Source: Acidimicrobiaceae bacterium
GTDB lineage: Bacteria; Actinomycetota; Acidimicrobiia; Acidimicrobiales; MedAcidi-G1
Assembly: GCA_002714485.1 (NCBI GenBank)
Contig: PAXM01000038.1
Location: forward strand, 9,523-18,828
Direction: 5' to 3'
Length of the DNA stretch: 9,306 nt
Shown here piece by piece: positions 1-7,265 of the stretch (within the stretch, counting starts at the first letter, position 1; each line of letters opens with the position of its first letter). The position numbers were made by a program, and so were the translations under genes. The notes under the pieces are model-generated. The model searched no databases and was not told the origin of the DNA. It saw only the letters and a program-made list of their open reading frames with translations.

Positions 1-1286
1 TCCTAGGCAACGCCGTGCTGGCCCTTGTGGACCGCAGCCGCGACCTTCCCGGCGTCCGGGCCTTCTCATTGGACGGCACCGTGTACGCCGACGCTGGGGC
101 GAGCGACGCCCGGGAACTGGGGTGGACCACGGCGGTGGGGGTGGCCGTGCTGCGGGCGTTGGTCGACCACGGCCTCACCGTCGAAGAGGCCCTCGACCAG
201 ATCTCCTTCACTTGGTCAGCCGACGCCGACCAGTTCCGCACCATCTGCCGATTGCGGGCCGCTCGACGACTATGGGCCCGGGTGGCTGAGGCCAGTGGCG
301 CCGCCGACGAACACTGGGGCCAAGTCCAGCACGCCAGCGGGTCGACCGTGGACCTCACCTGTCGTGACCCGTGGGGCAACCTGCTACGGGGCACGGTGGC
401 GGCCTTCGCAGCGGGCGTGGGCGGGGCCGACGCCGTGACCGTCCGTCCCTTCGACTCGGGCCTGGGTCGCCCCAACGAGTTCGGGCGCCGGACAGCCCGC
501 AACACCCAGTTGCTGCTGTTGGAGGAGAGCGCCCTAGCCTCCGTAGTCGATCCAGCCGGAGGATCCTGGTACGTCGAGGACCTGACCCGCCGGATGGCAG
601 AGGTGGCTTGGGACAGATTCCGTGACATCGAGGCGGTTGGGGGCGCGAATGCCGCCCTGACCTCCGGCCTGATGGAAGCCGAGGCTGCGGCCTGCTGGAC
701 AGCCCGCCGGGCCCGACTGGTCACCCGGTCCGAGATAGTCACCGGGGTCTCAGAATTCCCCAACCTCGACGAGAGCCCGGTCGAGCGGCCAGCGGCATTG
801 CCGGCCTCGGCTGGCCCGCTTCCCCTGCGTCGCCGCTCTGAGCCCTTTGAGGCGCTCCGTGACGCGGCAGACGCCGCTGCCGAGGTGCCCACGGTGCGCC
901 TAGTCACGGTGGGGTCGTCAGCTGACCACAACGTCCGTAGCACGTTCGCCACCAACCTCTATGCAGTAGCTGGTATCCATGCCCTCCCGGGTGCCGACGG
1001 TGGGTCGTCGCTGGCCGTGGTATGCGGCTCAGACGCCGACTACGCCCGTGACGGAGTCGCAGTGGTGACGGGTCTGCGAGAAGAGGGTGTGGACCGAGTC
1101 CATCTGGCGGCCCACCCCGGAGCGCTGGAAGACGACTTGGTGGCCGCCCTCCGGGACGCCGGTGTGGACCAGTTCGTTCACGCCGGGCTGGATGTCGTCG
1201 ACCTGCTGGAGCGAACCCTGGCCGACCTAGGTGCGGGCCCGGTCCCAGGTCCGCCATCTGACGCTGACGGGAGCGTCCCCGCATGA
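1..1286 (+). CDS. mutA: Methylmalonyl-CoA mutase small (non-catalytic) subunit, 5'-truncated by window edge
   Basis: Small subunit of the MutAB heterodimer, the cytoplasmic enzyme that interconverts (R)-methylmalonyl-CoA and succinyl-CoA. The frame is open to the left edge (first full codon at base 3); the GTG at 15 is internal. About 427 residues are visible. Family members are about 620-640 residues, so roughly the first 200 are missing. Counting from that GTG, the end of the mutase barrel is recognisable: an RPFD segment (144-147), TARNTQ (160-165), EES (170-172) and DPAGGSWYVE (179-188). A linker follows, then a degenerate B12-type Rossmann domain (about 294-405). The DxHxxG cobalamin signature is absent: the corresponding stretch reads GSSADHN, with no His at the ligand position. 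This is expected for the small subunit, which is structural and binds no cofactor. Its stop overlaps the mutB start, consistent with coupled 1:1 production. The alternative, the alpha chain of a different acyl-CoA mutase, is unlikely given the adjacent mutB and meaB. Confidence 0.94.
   Translation, partial: LGNAVLALVDRSRDLPGVRAFSLDGTVYADAGASDARELGWTTAVGVAVLRALVDHGLTVEEALDQISFTWSADADQFRTICRLRAARRLWARVAEASGAADEHWGQVQHASGSTVDLTCRDPWGNLLRGTVAAFAAGVGGADAVTVRPFDSGLGRPNEFGRRTARNTQLLLLEESALASVVDPAGGSWYVEDLTRRMAEVAWDRFRDIEAVGGANAALTSGLMEAEAAACWTARRARLVTRSEIVTGVSEFPNLDESPVERPAALPASAGPLPLRRRSEPFEALRDAADAAAEVPTVRLVTVGSSADHNVRSTFATNLYAVAGIHALPGADGGSSLAVVCGSDADYARDGVAVVTGLREEGVDRVHLAAHPGALEDDLVAALRDAGVDQFVHAGLDVVDLLERTLADLGAGPVPGPPSDADGSVPA
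1269..1286 (+). promoter_or_regulatory. mutB ribosome binding site and ATGA stop/start overlap
   Basis: GGGAG at 1269-1273 lies nine bases before the mutB ATG at 1283. The ATG shares ATGA with the mutA TGA (1284-1286). A good Shine-Dalgarno sequence inside the end of mutA plus the 4-base overlap is the usual arrangement for translational coupling of heterodimer subunits. That coupling occurs is inferred. Confidence 0.7.
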
Positions 1287-3493
1287 TTCCGGACTTCACG
1301 ATGGTTCCCCTGCACGCCGAGCCTCACGAGGTTGTGACACCACCCAACGGCGAGCGGGCGAGATGGGCCGACCAGGTGATGGCCGAGACGGGTCGGACGC
1401 CCGAGGAACTGGCTCGCGACACGCCCGAGCAGATCAGCGTCCCCATACTCTCCACGCAGGCCGATCATTCCGGGCAGGAGTCGACCGATACGGGGTTCGT
1501 TGATGCGTGGCCGGGCGTGGCGCCGTACCTGCGGGGCCCCTACCCGACGATGTACGCCAGCCAGCCGTGGACGGTTCGCCAGTACGCCGGCTACTCCACA
1601 GCCGAGGAGAGCAACAACTTCTACCGCCGCAACTTGGCGGCCGGCCAGAAGGGCCTCAGTGTGGCCTTCGACCTAGCGACCCACCGGGGCTACGACAGCG
1701 ATCATCCGCGGGTGGCGGGTGACGTGGGCATGGCCGGTGTGGCCATCGACTCCATTTACGACATGCAGACGCTGTTCGCCGGCATCCCACTCGACCGTAT
1801 GAGCGTGTCCATGACCATGAACGGTGCCGTGCTGCCCATCTTGGCCCTCTATGTGGTGGCTGCCGAGGAGCAGGGGGTGTCGCCGGACCAACTGGCCGGG
1901 ACCATCCAGAACGACATCCTCAAGGAGTTCATGGTCCGGAACACCTACATCTACCCACCGGGTCCGTCCATGCGGATCGTGTCGGACATCTTCGCCTTCA
2001 CTAGCGCCGAGATGCCCCGGTTCAACTCCATCTCGATTTCCGGCTACCACATGCAGGAGGCCGGGGCAACGGCCGATCTGGAACTGGCCTACACGCTTGC
2101 CGACGGGGTGGAGTACGTGCGCGCTGGTCTAGATGCCGGGCTGAACGTGGATGCCTTCGCCCCGCGGTTGAGCTTCTTCTGGGCTATCGGCATGGACTTT
2201 TTCATGGAGGTGGCCAAGTTGCGGGCCGCCCGCCTGCTGTGGGCGAACCTGATGCGCCAGTTCGAACCGACTGACCCCCGGTCGTCGTCGCTGCGCACCC
2301 ACTCCCAGACGTCGGGCTGGAGCCTGACAGCTCAGGATGCCTACAACAACGTGGTTCGGACCTGCGTGGAGGCCATGGCCGCCACCCAAGGCCACACCCA
2401 ATCACTACACACCAACGGTCTAGACGAGGCGCTCGCCCTGCCCACAGACTTCTCGGCCCGTATCGCCCGTAACACGCAACTCTTCCTCCAGCAGGAGAGC
2501 GGCACGTGCCGGGTGGCCGACCCGTGGGGTGGAAGCCACCATGTCGAACGCCTCACCCGGAACCTGGCGGTCCGAGCCCTGGCTCACCTAGACGAGGTCG
2601 AGGAGTCGGGTGGCATGGCCAGGGCTATCGAGGCCGGCATTCCCAAACTCCGGATCGAGGAGGCGGCGGCCCGTACCCAGGCCCGCATCGACTCGGGTCG
2701 CCAGACGGTGGTCGGGGTGAATCGCTACCGGTTGGATCAAGAGGACCCAATCGACGTCCGTAAGGTCGACAATGCCCAGGTCCGGGCCGACCAGCTGGCC
2801 AAGTTGGAACGCTTACGGGCCGAGCGGGATCCACAGGCGTGTACCGATGCCTTGGTCGCCCTGACCCGCAGTGCAGTTGCTGGTGACGGCAATCTGCTGG
2901 CGCTCGCCATCGACGCGGCTCGGGCGAGGGCTACGGTCGGGGAGATCAGCGATGCCCTCGAGCAGGTCTACGGGCGCCACGTGGCGGAGGTCCGCACTAT
3001 CTCCGGAGTCTTCAACAGCGAGGTTGGCGATGGGGAGGCGGTGTCCTCGGCTCGCGCTCGTGTGGCGACCTTTGAGGCTGACGCTGGACGCCGACCCAGG
3101 ATTCTGGTGGCCAAGATGGGTCAGGACGGCCACGATCGTGGGCAGAAGGTCATCGCCACGGCGTTTGCCGACCTGGGATTCGACGTCGACATCGGGCCCC
3201 TCTTCTCGACGCCAGACGAGGTGGCTCGCCAGGCTGTCGAAAACGACGTGCATGTGGTCGGCGTGAGTTCGCTGGCCGCCGGCCACCTGACGCTGGTGCC
3301 TGAACTACGAGATGCCCTGGCCACCCACGGTCGGACCGATATCGCCATCGTGGTGGGTGGGGTCATCCCACCCGACGACCATGACGCCCTGTTGGCTGCC
3401 GGGGCCGCCGCTGTCTTCCCGCCGGGCACGGCGGTGGCCGGGGCCGCCGTAGATCTGCTCGATGTCCTGAAATCCGACGAAAGTTCCGACTAG
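1283..3493 (+). CDS. mutB: Methylmalonyl-CoA mutase large subunit (adenosylcobalamin-dependent)
   Basis: Catalytic subunit of methylmalonyl-CoA mutase (EC 5.4.99.2), carrying out the adenosylcobalamin radical rearrangement that feeds propionyl-CoA carbon into succinyl-CoA. The 736 residues match the usual full length. The N-terminal TIM-barrel substrate domain is followed by a linker and a C-terminal cobalamin-binding domain (about 600-730) with the DGHDRG signature at 615-620; His617 is the predicted lower axial cobalt ligand. Tyr101 (in RQYAG), Arg219 (in MVRNTY) and Tyr255-His256 (in SGYHMQEAG) sit at a constant offset of 12 from Tyr89, Arg207 and Tyr243-His244 of the Propionibacterium enzyme. 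The Tyr/Arg pair marks methylmalonyl-CoA rather than isobutyryl-CoA specificity, where Phe/Gln are found. The ATG start overlaps the mutA stop and is preceded by GGGAG nine bases upstream. The first 70 or so residues are the variable arm that contacts the small subunit. meaB follows after 7 bases. Confidence 0.98.
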   Translation: MIPDFTMVPLHAEPHEVVTPPNGERARWADQVMAETGRTPEELARDTPEQISVPILSTQADHSGQESTDTGFVDAWPGVAPYLRGPYPTMYASQPWTVRQYAGYSTAEESNNFYRRNLAAGQKGLSVAFDLATHRGYDSDHPRVAGDVGMAGVAIDSIYDMQTLFAGIPLDRMSVSMTMNGAVLPILALYVVAAEEQGVSPDQLAGTIQNDILKEFMVRNTYIYPPGPSMRIVSDIFAFTSAEMPRFNSISISGYHMQEAGATADLELAYTLADGVEYVRAGLDAGLNVDAFAPRLSFFWAIGMDFFMEVAKLRAARLLWANLMRQFEPTDPRSSSLRTHSQTSGWSLTAQDAYNNVVRTCVEAMAATQGHTQSLHTNGLDEALALPTDFSARIARNTQLFLQQESGTCRVADPWGGSHHVERLTRNLAVRALAHLDEVEESGGMARAIEAGIPKLRIEEAAARTQARIDSGRQTVVGVNRYRLDQEDPIDVRKVDNAQVRADQLAKLERLRAERDPQACTDALVALTRSAVAGDGNLLALAIDAARARATVGEISDALEQVYGRHVAEVRTISGVFNSEVGDGEAVSSARARVATFEADAGRRPRILVAKMGQDGHDRGQKVIATAFADLGFDVDIGPLFSTPDEVARQAVENDVHVVGVSSLAAGHLTLVPELRDALATHGRTDIAIVVGGVIPPDDHDALLAAGAAAVFPPGTAVAGAAVDLLDVLKSDESSD

Positions 3494-3500
3494 GGGACCT

Positions 3501-4472
3501 GTGGTCGACAGCGCACTCGTCGACGGCGTGCTGGCCGGTGACCGGGCGTCCATCGGGCGGGCCCTGACGCTTGTCGAGTCGCGCTACCCCGGGCACAGGG
3601 CCGAGGCCACCGCCCTGCTGGACGATCTACTACCCCACGCCGTGGAATCCCACCGTGTGGGGATCACCGGCGTACCGGGGGTGGGCAAGTCCACGTTCAT
3701 CGAGGCCCTCGGTGGTCGCCTTACCGGCGCTGGTCGGCGGGTGGCGGTACTAGCTGTCGATCCGACCAGCACGGTCACCGGCGGCAGCATCTTGGGTGAC
3801 AAGACTCGCATGCTGCGCTTGGCCAACGACCCGTCGGCGTTCGTCCGGCCTTCCCCGAGCGCCGGGACCCTCGGTGGGGTGACCCGTACTACACGCGAGT
3901 CGATGGCGGTGCTGGAGGCCGCCGGCTACGACGTGGTGATTGTCGAGACGGTGGGTGTGGGTCAGTCCGAGACCGTGGTAGCCGGGATGGTCGACTTCTT
4001 TTTGCTGCTCATGCTGCCGGGTGCCGGTGACGAACTACAGGGGATCAAGAAGGGCGTCCTGGAACTGGCCGACATGATCGCCGTGAACAAGGCTGATGGC
4101 GACAACGTCCCTGCGGCTCGGACGGCGGCCCGTGACTACTCGGCGGCTCTCCGCCTCACTCAGCCGACCAGTCCCACCTGGACCCCGCCGGTTGTCACCT
4201 GTGCCGGTCTGTCGGGCGACGGGTTGGACGAGGTCTGGGTGCAGGTGGAGGCCCACCGGGAGGCGCTGATCGGTTCGGGCGAGTGGACCGAGCGCCGTCG
4301 TGCCCAACGCCTGGCCTGGATGTGGTCGATGGTGGAGGACCGCCTGCTGGTCGGCCTGCGATCCGACCCAGCGGTACTGAGCCTGCTGGGTGCGGTGGAG
4401 GATGACGTGCTCGACGGGCGGACCACTCCGTCGGCCGCCGCCGCACGCCTGCTCGGCGCTTTCGGGACCTGA
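3501..4472 (+). CDS. meaB: MeaB-type GTPase, methylmalonyl-CoA mutase chaperone
   Basis: P-loop GTPase of the MeaB/ArgK/MMAA family (SIMIBI class). It binds methylmalonyl-CoA mutase, gates adenosylcobalamin delivery from the adenosyltransferase and protects the enzyme from inactivation. The 323 residues are the normal length. Visible motifs are a helical N-terminus (about 1-50), Walker A GVPGVGKST (57-65), VDPTS (86-90), the family signature PSPSAGTLGGV (117-127), the Walker B/switch segment ETVGVGQSE (149-157) and the NKAD guanine-specificity motif (196-199). A C-terminal helical dimerisation arm runs from about 245 on. The start is GTG, with AGGGG four bases upstream, and the N-terminus (LAGDRASIGRALTLVES) aligns with the expected family beginning, so no later start is needed. 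The position directly behind mutAB supports the mutase-chaperone role over a generic G-protein. No adenosyltransferase or epimerase gene lies in the window. Confidence 0.96.
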   Translation: MVDSALVDGVLAGDRASIGRALTLVESRYPGHRAEATALLDDLLPHAVESHRVGITGVPGVGKSTFIEALGGRLTGAGRRVAVLAVDPTSTVTGGSILGDKTRMLRLANDPSAFVRPSPSAGTLGGVTRTTRESMAVLEAAGYDVVIVETVGVGQSETVVAGMVDFFLLLMLPGAGDELQGIKKGVLELADMIAVNKADGDNVPAARTAARDYSAALRLTQPTSPTWTPPVVTCAGLSGDGLDEVWVQVEAHREALIGSGEWTERRRAQRLAWMWSMVEDRLLVGLRSDPAVLSLLGAVEDDVLDGRTTPSAAAARLLGAFGT

Positions 4473-4481
4473 CGAACCCGC

Positions 4482-4498
4482 AGGACCTGACGGGAATG
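4482..4498 (+). promoter_or_regulatory. Likely ribosome binding site of the PhoX-like gene
   Basis: AGGA at 4482-4485 is ten bases before the ATG at 4496. A GGGA directly abuts the start but is too close to work alone. The signal is modest and sits in the 23-base gap after meaB, which has no room for a promoter of ordinary layout. The gene is therefore likely read from the mutA-mutB-meaB transcript or from a promoter inside meaB. Confidence 0.4.
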
Positions 4499-6187
4499 GA
4501 TCGGCGGACGTTCCTGCAGGCATCCCTTTTGGGCGGCCTCCAGGCCGGGGCTGTACTCGGGGTGGCCACAGGAGCGGGGGGTATGGGACTACCGGTGGCG
4601 ACCGCATCGGGACTTGCCAATGGAAGCCGGTCGACTCCGGGGCCCTACGGACTCCTCGACGGGCGACCTCCCGACGCCAATGGCCTGGTCCTGCCCGAAG
4701 GGTTCACCGCCCGTGTGGTGGCCGAGGGAGGCTCACCGGTGCGCGGGAGCGACCAGCCGTGGCCGCTGTTTCCCGACGGGAAGGGGACGCTGCCCGTGGA
4801 CGACGGAGGGTGGTTGCTGGTCTGCAACCACGAACTATTCGACTTCCAGACGCCGAGTGGGCCAATGGGCGGTGCTTCGGCCATTGGGTTCGCTTCTGAC
4901 GGTTCGATCACCGGTTCGTGGCCGGTACTGACCGACAGTCACTCCAACAGTCGTGGGGCAATCACGCCGTGGGGTACGTGGTTGTCCTGCCAAGAGGTCC
5001 ATGGCGAAGCCGGCGGTGATGGTGACGGCCTGGTCTGGGAGTGCGACCCGCTCGGAGATACACCTGCGGTGGTCCGTCCGGTGCTGGGTCGACGTAGGCA
5101 TGGGTCGGTGGTCGTGGACGCCGATGGTGGCTACGCCTACCTCACCGAGGCTCACCGGGATGGCCGTCTATACCGGGTGTCCCTGGCTGTCGCAGGTGAT
5201 CCGCTGGGAGGTGGAGGGAGCGACACTGATCGGATGGAGGCCCTGGCGGTCGATCCGGACGGCGGGGTCCGCTGGCTGTCGGTTCTCGACCCGTCAGGTT
5301 CGTTCATTCCCACCCGGTTCCAAGTGGCTGAGGGTCTCGTCACGCCGATGGGTGGTGGGGTGGCCCTGAATGACGGCGTTCTGGTCTTCACCACCGGTCT
5401 TGACGACCGGGTGCATGCAGTCGACCTGACTGCCGGCCACCATTCGGTCATTTGGGACGGCTCGGGTCGACGTGGTCCAGCCTGGGGAATTGGTGACCTG
5501 ACGGTGTCCGGTTCGGGAGACCTGTTCGTGTCCGAGGACCGGGGCGACATGGAGGTGGTGGTGGTTACTCCCTTCGGCGAGGTGGCGCCCTTCTGCCAGA
5601 TGGTGGGCAACGAGCACCGACTGTCACAGGTGACCGGTCCGTGCTTCGATCCGTCAGGTACCCGGATGTACGTGAGCTCGCTGCGAGGCCGTGGCGAAGC
5701 GCTGGTGCGTGATGTGGTGCCCGACCTGGATTGGGGTCCTGGAGCGGAGGGTCGCCACGTCGGTGTGACCTACGAGATCAGTGGGCCGTTCCGATCGACG
5801 GCTTCGCCGCCGGTCGTCACGGCGACCACGTTGGAACCGGCGGCTATCACGGTGGTTCCAACGACGAGCGGGGGTGGTTCGGTTTTGACCACGACAACGA
5901 CTGGTGGGACGGTCTCTCCGTCGACGACCATTGCGACCGGTTCTGGCGCGGATTCTGCAGGGGGAGCGAAACCGGAGATCGGAACGGTTCAGCCCGGTGG
6001 AACAGATGGCGCGACCGGATCGTCACCGGGGGGGACCGGACGGTTGGTGGTGCCCGCCGGCCTGGCCACGGTGCTGCTGGCCCTCGGTAGTGCTGTAGTT
6101 GCCCTTCGCCGGCGTCGCGACCGGGGAGCGAGTGGTCCAGGGTCTGAGGAACCGGGTCCAGGGGAGGAGGCGGGGACCGTCCCCTAG
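4496..6187 (+). CDS. PhoX/DUF839-like exported protein with Tat signal and C-terminal membrane anchor
   Basis: Predicted cell-surface beta-propeller protein of the PhoX/DUF839 family, whose characterised members are calcium/iron alkaline phosphatases. The protein has 563 residues. The N-terminus is a twin-arginine signal (DRRTFLQ at 2-8, then a hydrophobic stretch to about 38), which fixes the ATG start. The family core spans about 60-430: NHE (111-113), TPWGTWLSCQE (157-167), a VVDADGGYAYLTEA segment (206-219), SEDRG (346-350) and TGPCFDPSGTRMYVSS (380-395). Cys165 lies where PhoX has its iron-bridging cysteine, and Glu167, Glu218 and Glu346 are plausible metal ligands, though exact equivalence needs a structural alignment. 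A Thr/Ser/Gly-rich stalk (about 436-516) leads to one transmembrane helix (about 517-537), an Arg cluster and an acidic, Gly/Pro-rich tail. This topology puts the propeller outside the membrane. Classical PhoX proteins are soluble, so the anchor is an addition. It follows meaB after 23 bases and may be co-transcribed. The substrate is unknown; phosphatase activity is family inference only. Confidence 0.85.
   Translation: MDRRTFLQASLLGGLQAGAVLGVATGAGGMGLPVATASGLANGSRSTPGPYGLLDGRPPDANGLVLPEGFTARVVAEGGSPVRGSDQPWPLFPDGKGTLPVDDGGWLLVCNHELFDFQTPSGPMGGASAIGFASDGSITGSWPVLTDSHSNSRGAITPWGTWLSCQEVHGEAGGDGDGLVWECDPLGDTPAVVRPVLGRRRHGSVVVDADGGYAYLTEAHRDGRLYRVSLAVAGDPLGGGGSDTDRMEALAVDPDGGVRWLSVLDPSGSFIPTRFQVAEGLVTPMGGGVALNDGVLVFTTGLDDRVHAVDLTAGHHSVIWDGSGRRGPAWGIGDLTVSGSGDLFVSEDRGDMEVVVVTPFGEVAPFCQMVGNEHRLSQVTGPCFDPSGTRMYVSSLRGRGEALVRDVVPDLDWGPGAEGRHVGVTYEISGPFRSTASPPVVTATTLEPAAITVVPTTSGGGSVLTTTTTGGTVSPSTTIATGSGADSAGGAKPEIGTVQPGGTDGATGSSPGGTGRLVVPAGLATVLLALGSAVVALRRRRDRGASGPGSEEPGPGEEAGTVP
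5801..6043 (+). other. Thr/Ser/Gly-rich low-complexity stalk of the PhoX-like protein
   Basis: Encodes about residues 436-516, dominated by Thr, Ser, Gly, Pro and Ala and including a run of five threonines at 465-469. It separates the propeller from the transmembrane helix encoded at about 6044-6106. Such segments in surface proteins act as extended, often glycosylated, spacers through the cell wall. Glycosylation here is conjecture. Confidence 0.7.
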
Positions 6188-6195
6188 AAGTCCTC
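6164..6195. terminator. Candidate bidirectional stem-loop at the convergent gene junction
   Basis: GAGGA (6164-6168) pairs with TCCTC (6191-6195), and an inner GGGGA (6172-6176) pairs with TCCCC (6180-6184) around a CCG loop, with an asymmetric internal loop (3 and 6 bases) between the two stems. The structure straddles both stop codons. There is no T-run on either side, so it is not a classical intrinsic terminator. High-GC bacteria often have hairpin-only terminators, but short stems of this kind also arise by chance in GC-rich DNA. Confidence 0.3.
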
Positions 6196-7263
6196 GTCGA
6201 ACGCCACGTCGCCCTCGACACCGACCTGGTAGGCGACGACGGTGCGCTCGAAGAAGTTCGTGAGTTCTTGTACGTCCTGGAGTTCCATGAACCCGAACGG
6301 GTTGGTCGTGTTGTACCGGCGCTCCAGACCCAACTGAGCGAGGCGCTGGTCGGCTACGAACTGCAGGTACTGCTTAGTGTCGGAGGTTGACATGCCCGGC
6401 ACGCCCTGTCCCAGGAGGTCTTCGGCGAACTGGTACTCGCAGTCGATGGCCTCTTCGAGCATCTCGTAGATGCGGTTCCCCAGGTCCTCGTCGAACAGCT
6501 CGGGCTGCTCGCGACGCACTGTGTTGATGACCTCGAAAGCAAAGTTCATATGGCAGCTCTCGTCGCGGAAAACCCAGTTGGTTCCCGCGGCCAGGCCGTT
6601 GAGGAGGCCCTTGGAGCGCAGGAAGTAGACGTAGGCGAAGGCGGCGAAGAAGAACAGGCCTTCGATGCACGTGGCAAAGCAGATGAGATTCAACAGGAAC
6701 GTCTTGCGCTTCTCATCGGTGTCCAATTCACCGAGGTTCTCGGCGGCGTTCATCCACTTGAAGCAGAACTCGCCCTTCTTGGCGATTGACGGGATGTTGT
6801 GGATCGCAGCGAAGGCGGCCTCTCGCTCGGCCATGTCGGGGATGTAGTTGTCGAGCAGCGTCAGGTAGAACTGGACGTGCAGCGCCTCTTCGTAGAGCTG
6901 GCGCGAAAGGTACATCCGGGCCTCGGGGGCGTTGATGTGCTGGTACAGGTTCAGCACCAGATTGTTGGACACGATCGAGTCCCCGGTGGCGAAGAAGGCC
7001 ACCAACCGGTTGATGAGGTGCTTCTCGGCTGGGACCAGCTTGCGGTCTAGGTCGGGGATGTCGTCGGAGAAGTCGATCTCGTCGACCGTCCACGTGTTCT
7101 TGATGGCGTCCCGGTACATCTCGTAGAAGACCGGGTACCGCATAGGCCGCAGTGTCAGGTCGAAGCCGGGGTCCAAGATGTTGGCCCGGTGGATGGCCGG
7201 CGCGGCCGTCGGCGCATCGGCGCGTTCGGCGGGCTCTTCGAAGGGAACTTCTGCAAGGGCCAT
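6184..7263 (-). CDS. nrdB: Class I ribonucleotide reductase beta (radical-generating) subunit
   Basis: Beta subunit of aerobic class I ribonucleotide reductase. Its ferritin-like helical bundle houses the dimetal centre that generates the radical passed to NrdA. The 359 residues are full length. Expected metal ligands are present by comparison with E. coli R2: Asp95 (GDSIVSNN), Glu126 and His129 (EEALH), Glu201 (CIEGLFF), Glu235 and His238 (RDESCH). Tyr133, four residues after His129, occupies the radical tyrosine position (E. coli Tyr122), so this is not the Phe-bearing Chlamydia-type Ic form. Trp58 matches Trp48 of the electron-transfer path. The C-terminal tail carries Tyr345 and ends in acidic residues plus Phe, as expected for the peptide that docks on NrdA. 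The ATG overlaps the nrdA stop by one base, with only a weak GAGG ten bases upstream, suggesting translation coupled to nrdA. The stop codon shares CTAG with the convergent PhoX-like gene. Confidence 0.96.
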   Translation of the reverse strand: MALAEVPFEEPAERADAPTAAPAIHRANILDPGFDLTLRPMRYPVFYEMYRDAIKNTWTVDEIDFSDDIPDLDRKLVPAEKHLINRLVAFFATGDSIVSNNLVLNLYQHINAPEARMYLSRQLYEEALHVQFYLTLLDNYIPDMAEREAAFAAIHNIPSIAKKGEFCFKWMNAAENLGELDTDEKRKTFLLNLICFATCIEGLFFFAAFAYVYFLRSKGLLNGLAAGTNWVFRDESCHMNFAFEVINTVRREQPELFDEDLGNRIYEMLEEAIDCEYQFAEDLLGQGVPGMSTSDTKQYLQFVADQRLAQLGLERRYNTTNPFGFMELQDVQELTNFFERTVVAYQVGVEGDVAFDEDF

Positions 7264-7265
7264 CA
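7261..7265 (-). promoter_or_regulatory. nrdA/nrdB TGATG stop/start overlap
   Basis: Read on the minus strand, bases 7265 to 7261 are TGATG: the nrdA TGA stop and nrdB ATG start share the A. Only a weak GAGG lies about ten bases upstream of the ATG, so nrdB translation probably relies on ribosomes terminating on nrdA. This would keep the two subunits stoichiometric. Confidence 0.7.

Noticed and set aside
15..17. GTG at 15 as the mutA start, giving a 423-residue protein
   Set aside because: The frame continues to the left edge, and a 423-residue protein would lack roughly the first third of the small subunit. The edge truncates the gene; there is no evidence of an internal start.
1556..1570. 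MutB loop reads ASQPWT where Propionibacterium and human enzymes have Arg before PWT, close to the substrate site
   Set aside because: From memory, mycobacterial MutB proteins also carry Gln here (NQPWT), so this looks like ordinary actinobacterial variation and not an altered specificity. The Tyr101/Arg219 specificity pair is intact.
4035..4607. Long antisense open frame (about 190 codons) opposite meaB and the PhoX-like gene
   Set aside because: High GC content makes long spurious frames common. The translation is Pro/Arg/Gly-rich without recognisable motifs and lies opposite two well-supported genes.
5731..6090. Alternative frame of about 119 codons, rich in Gly, Asp and Trp, inside the 3' part of the PhoX-like gene
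   Set aside because: It overlaps the Thr/Gly-rich stalk, whose repetitive codons keep the other frame open. It has no ribosome binding site or family resemblance that I can see.
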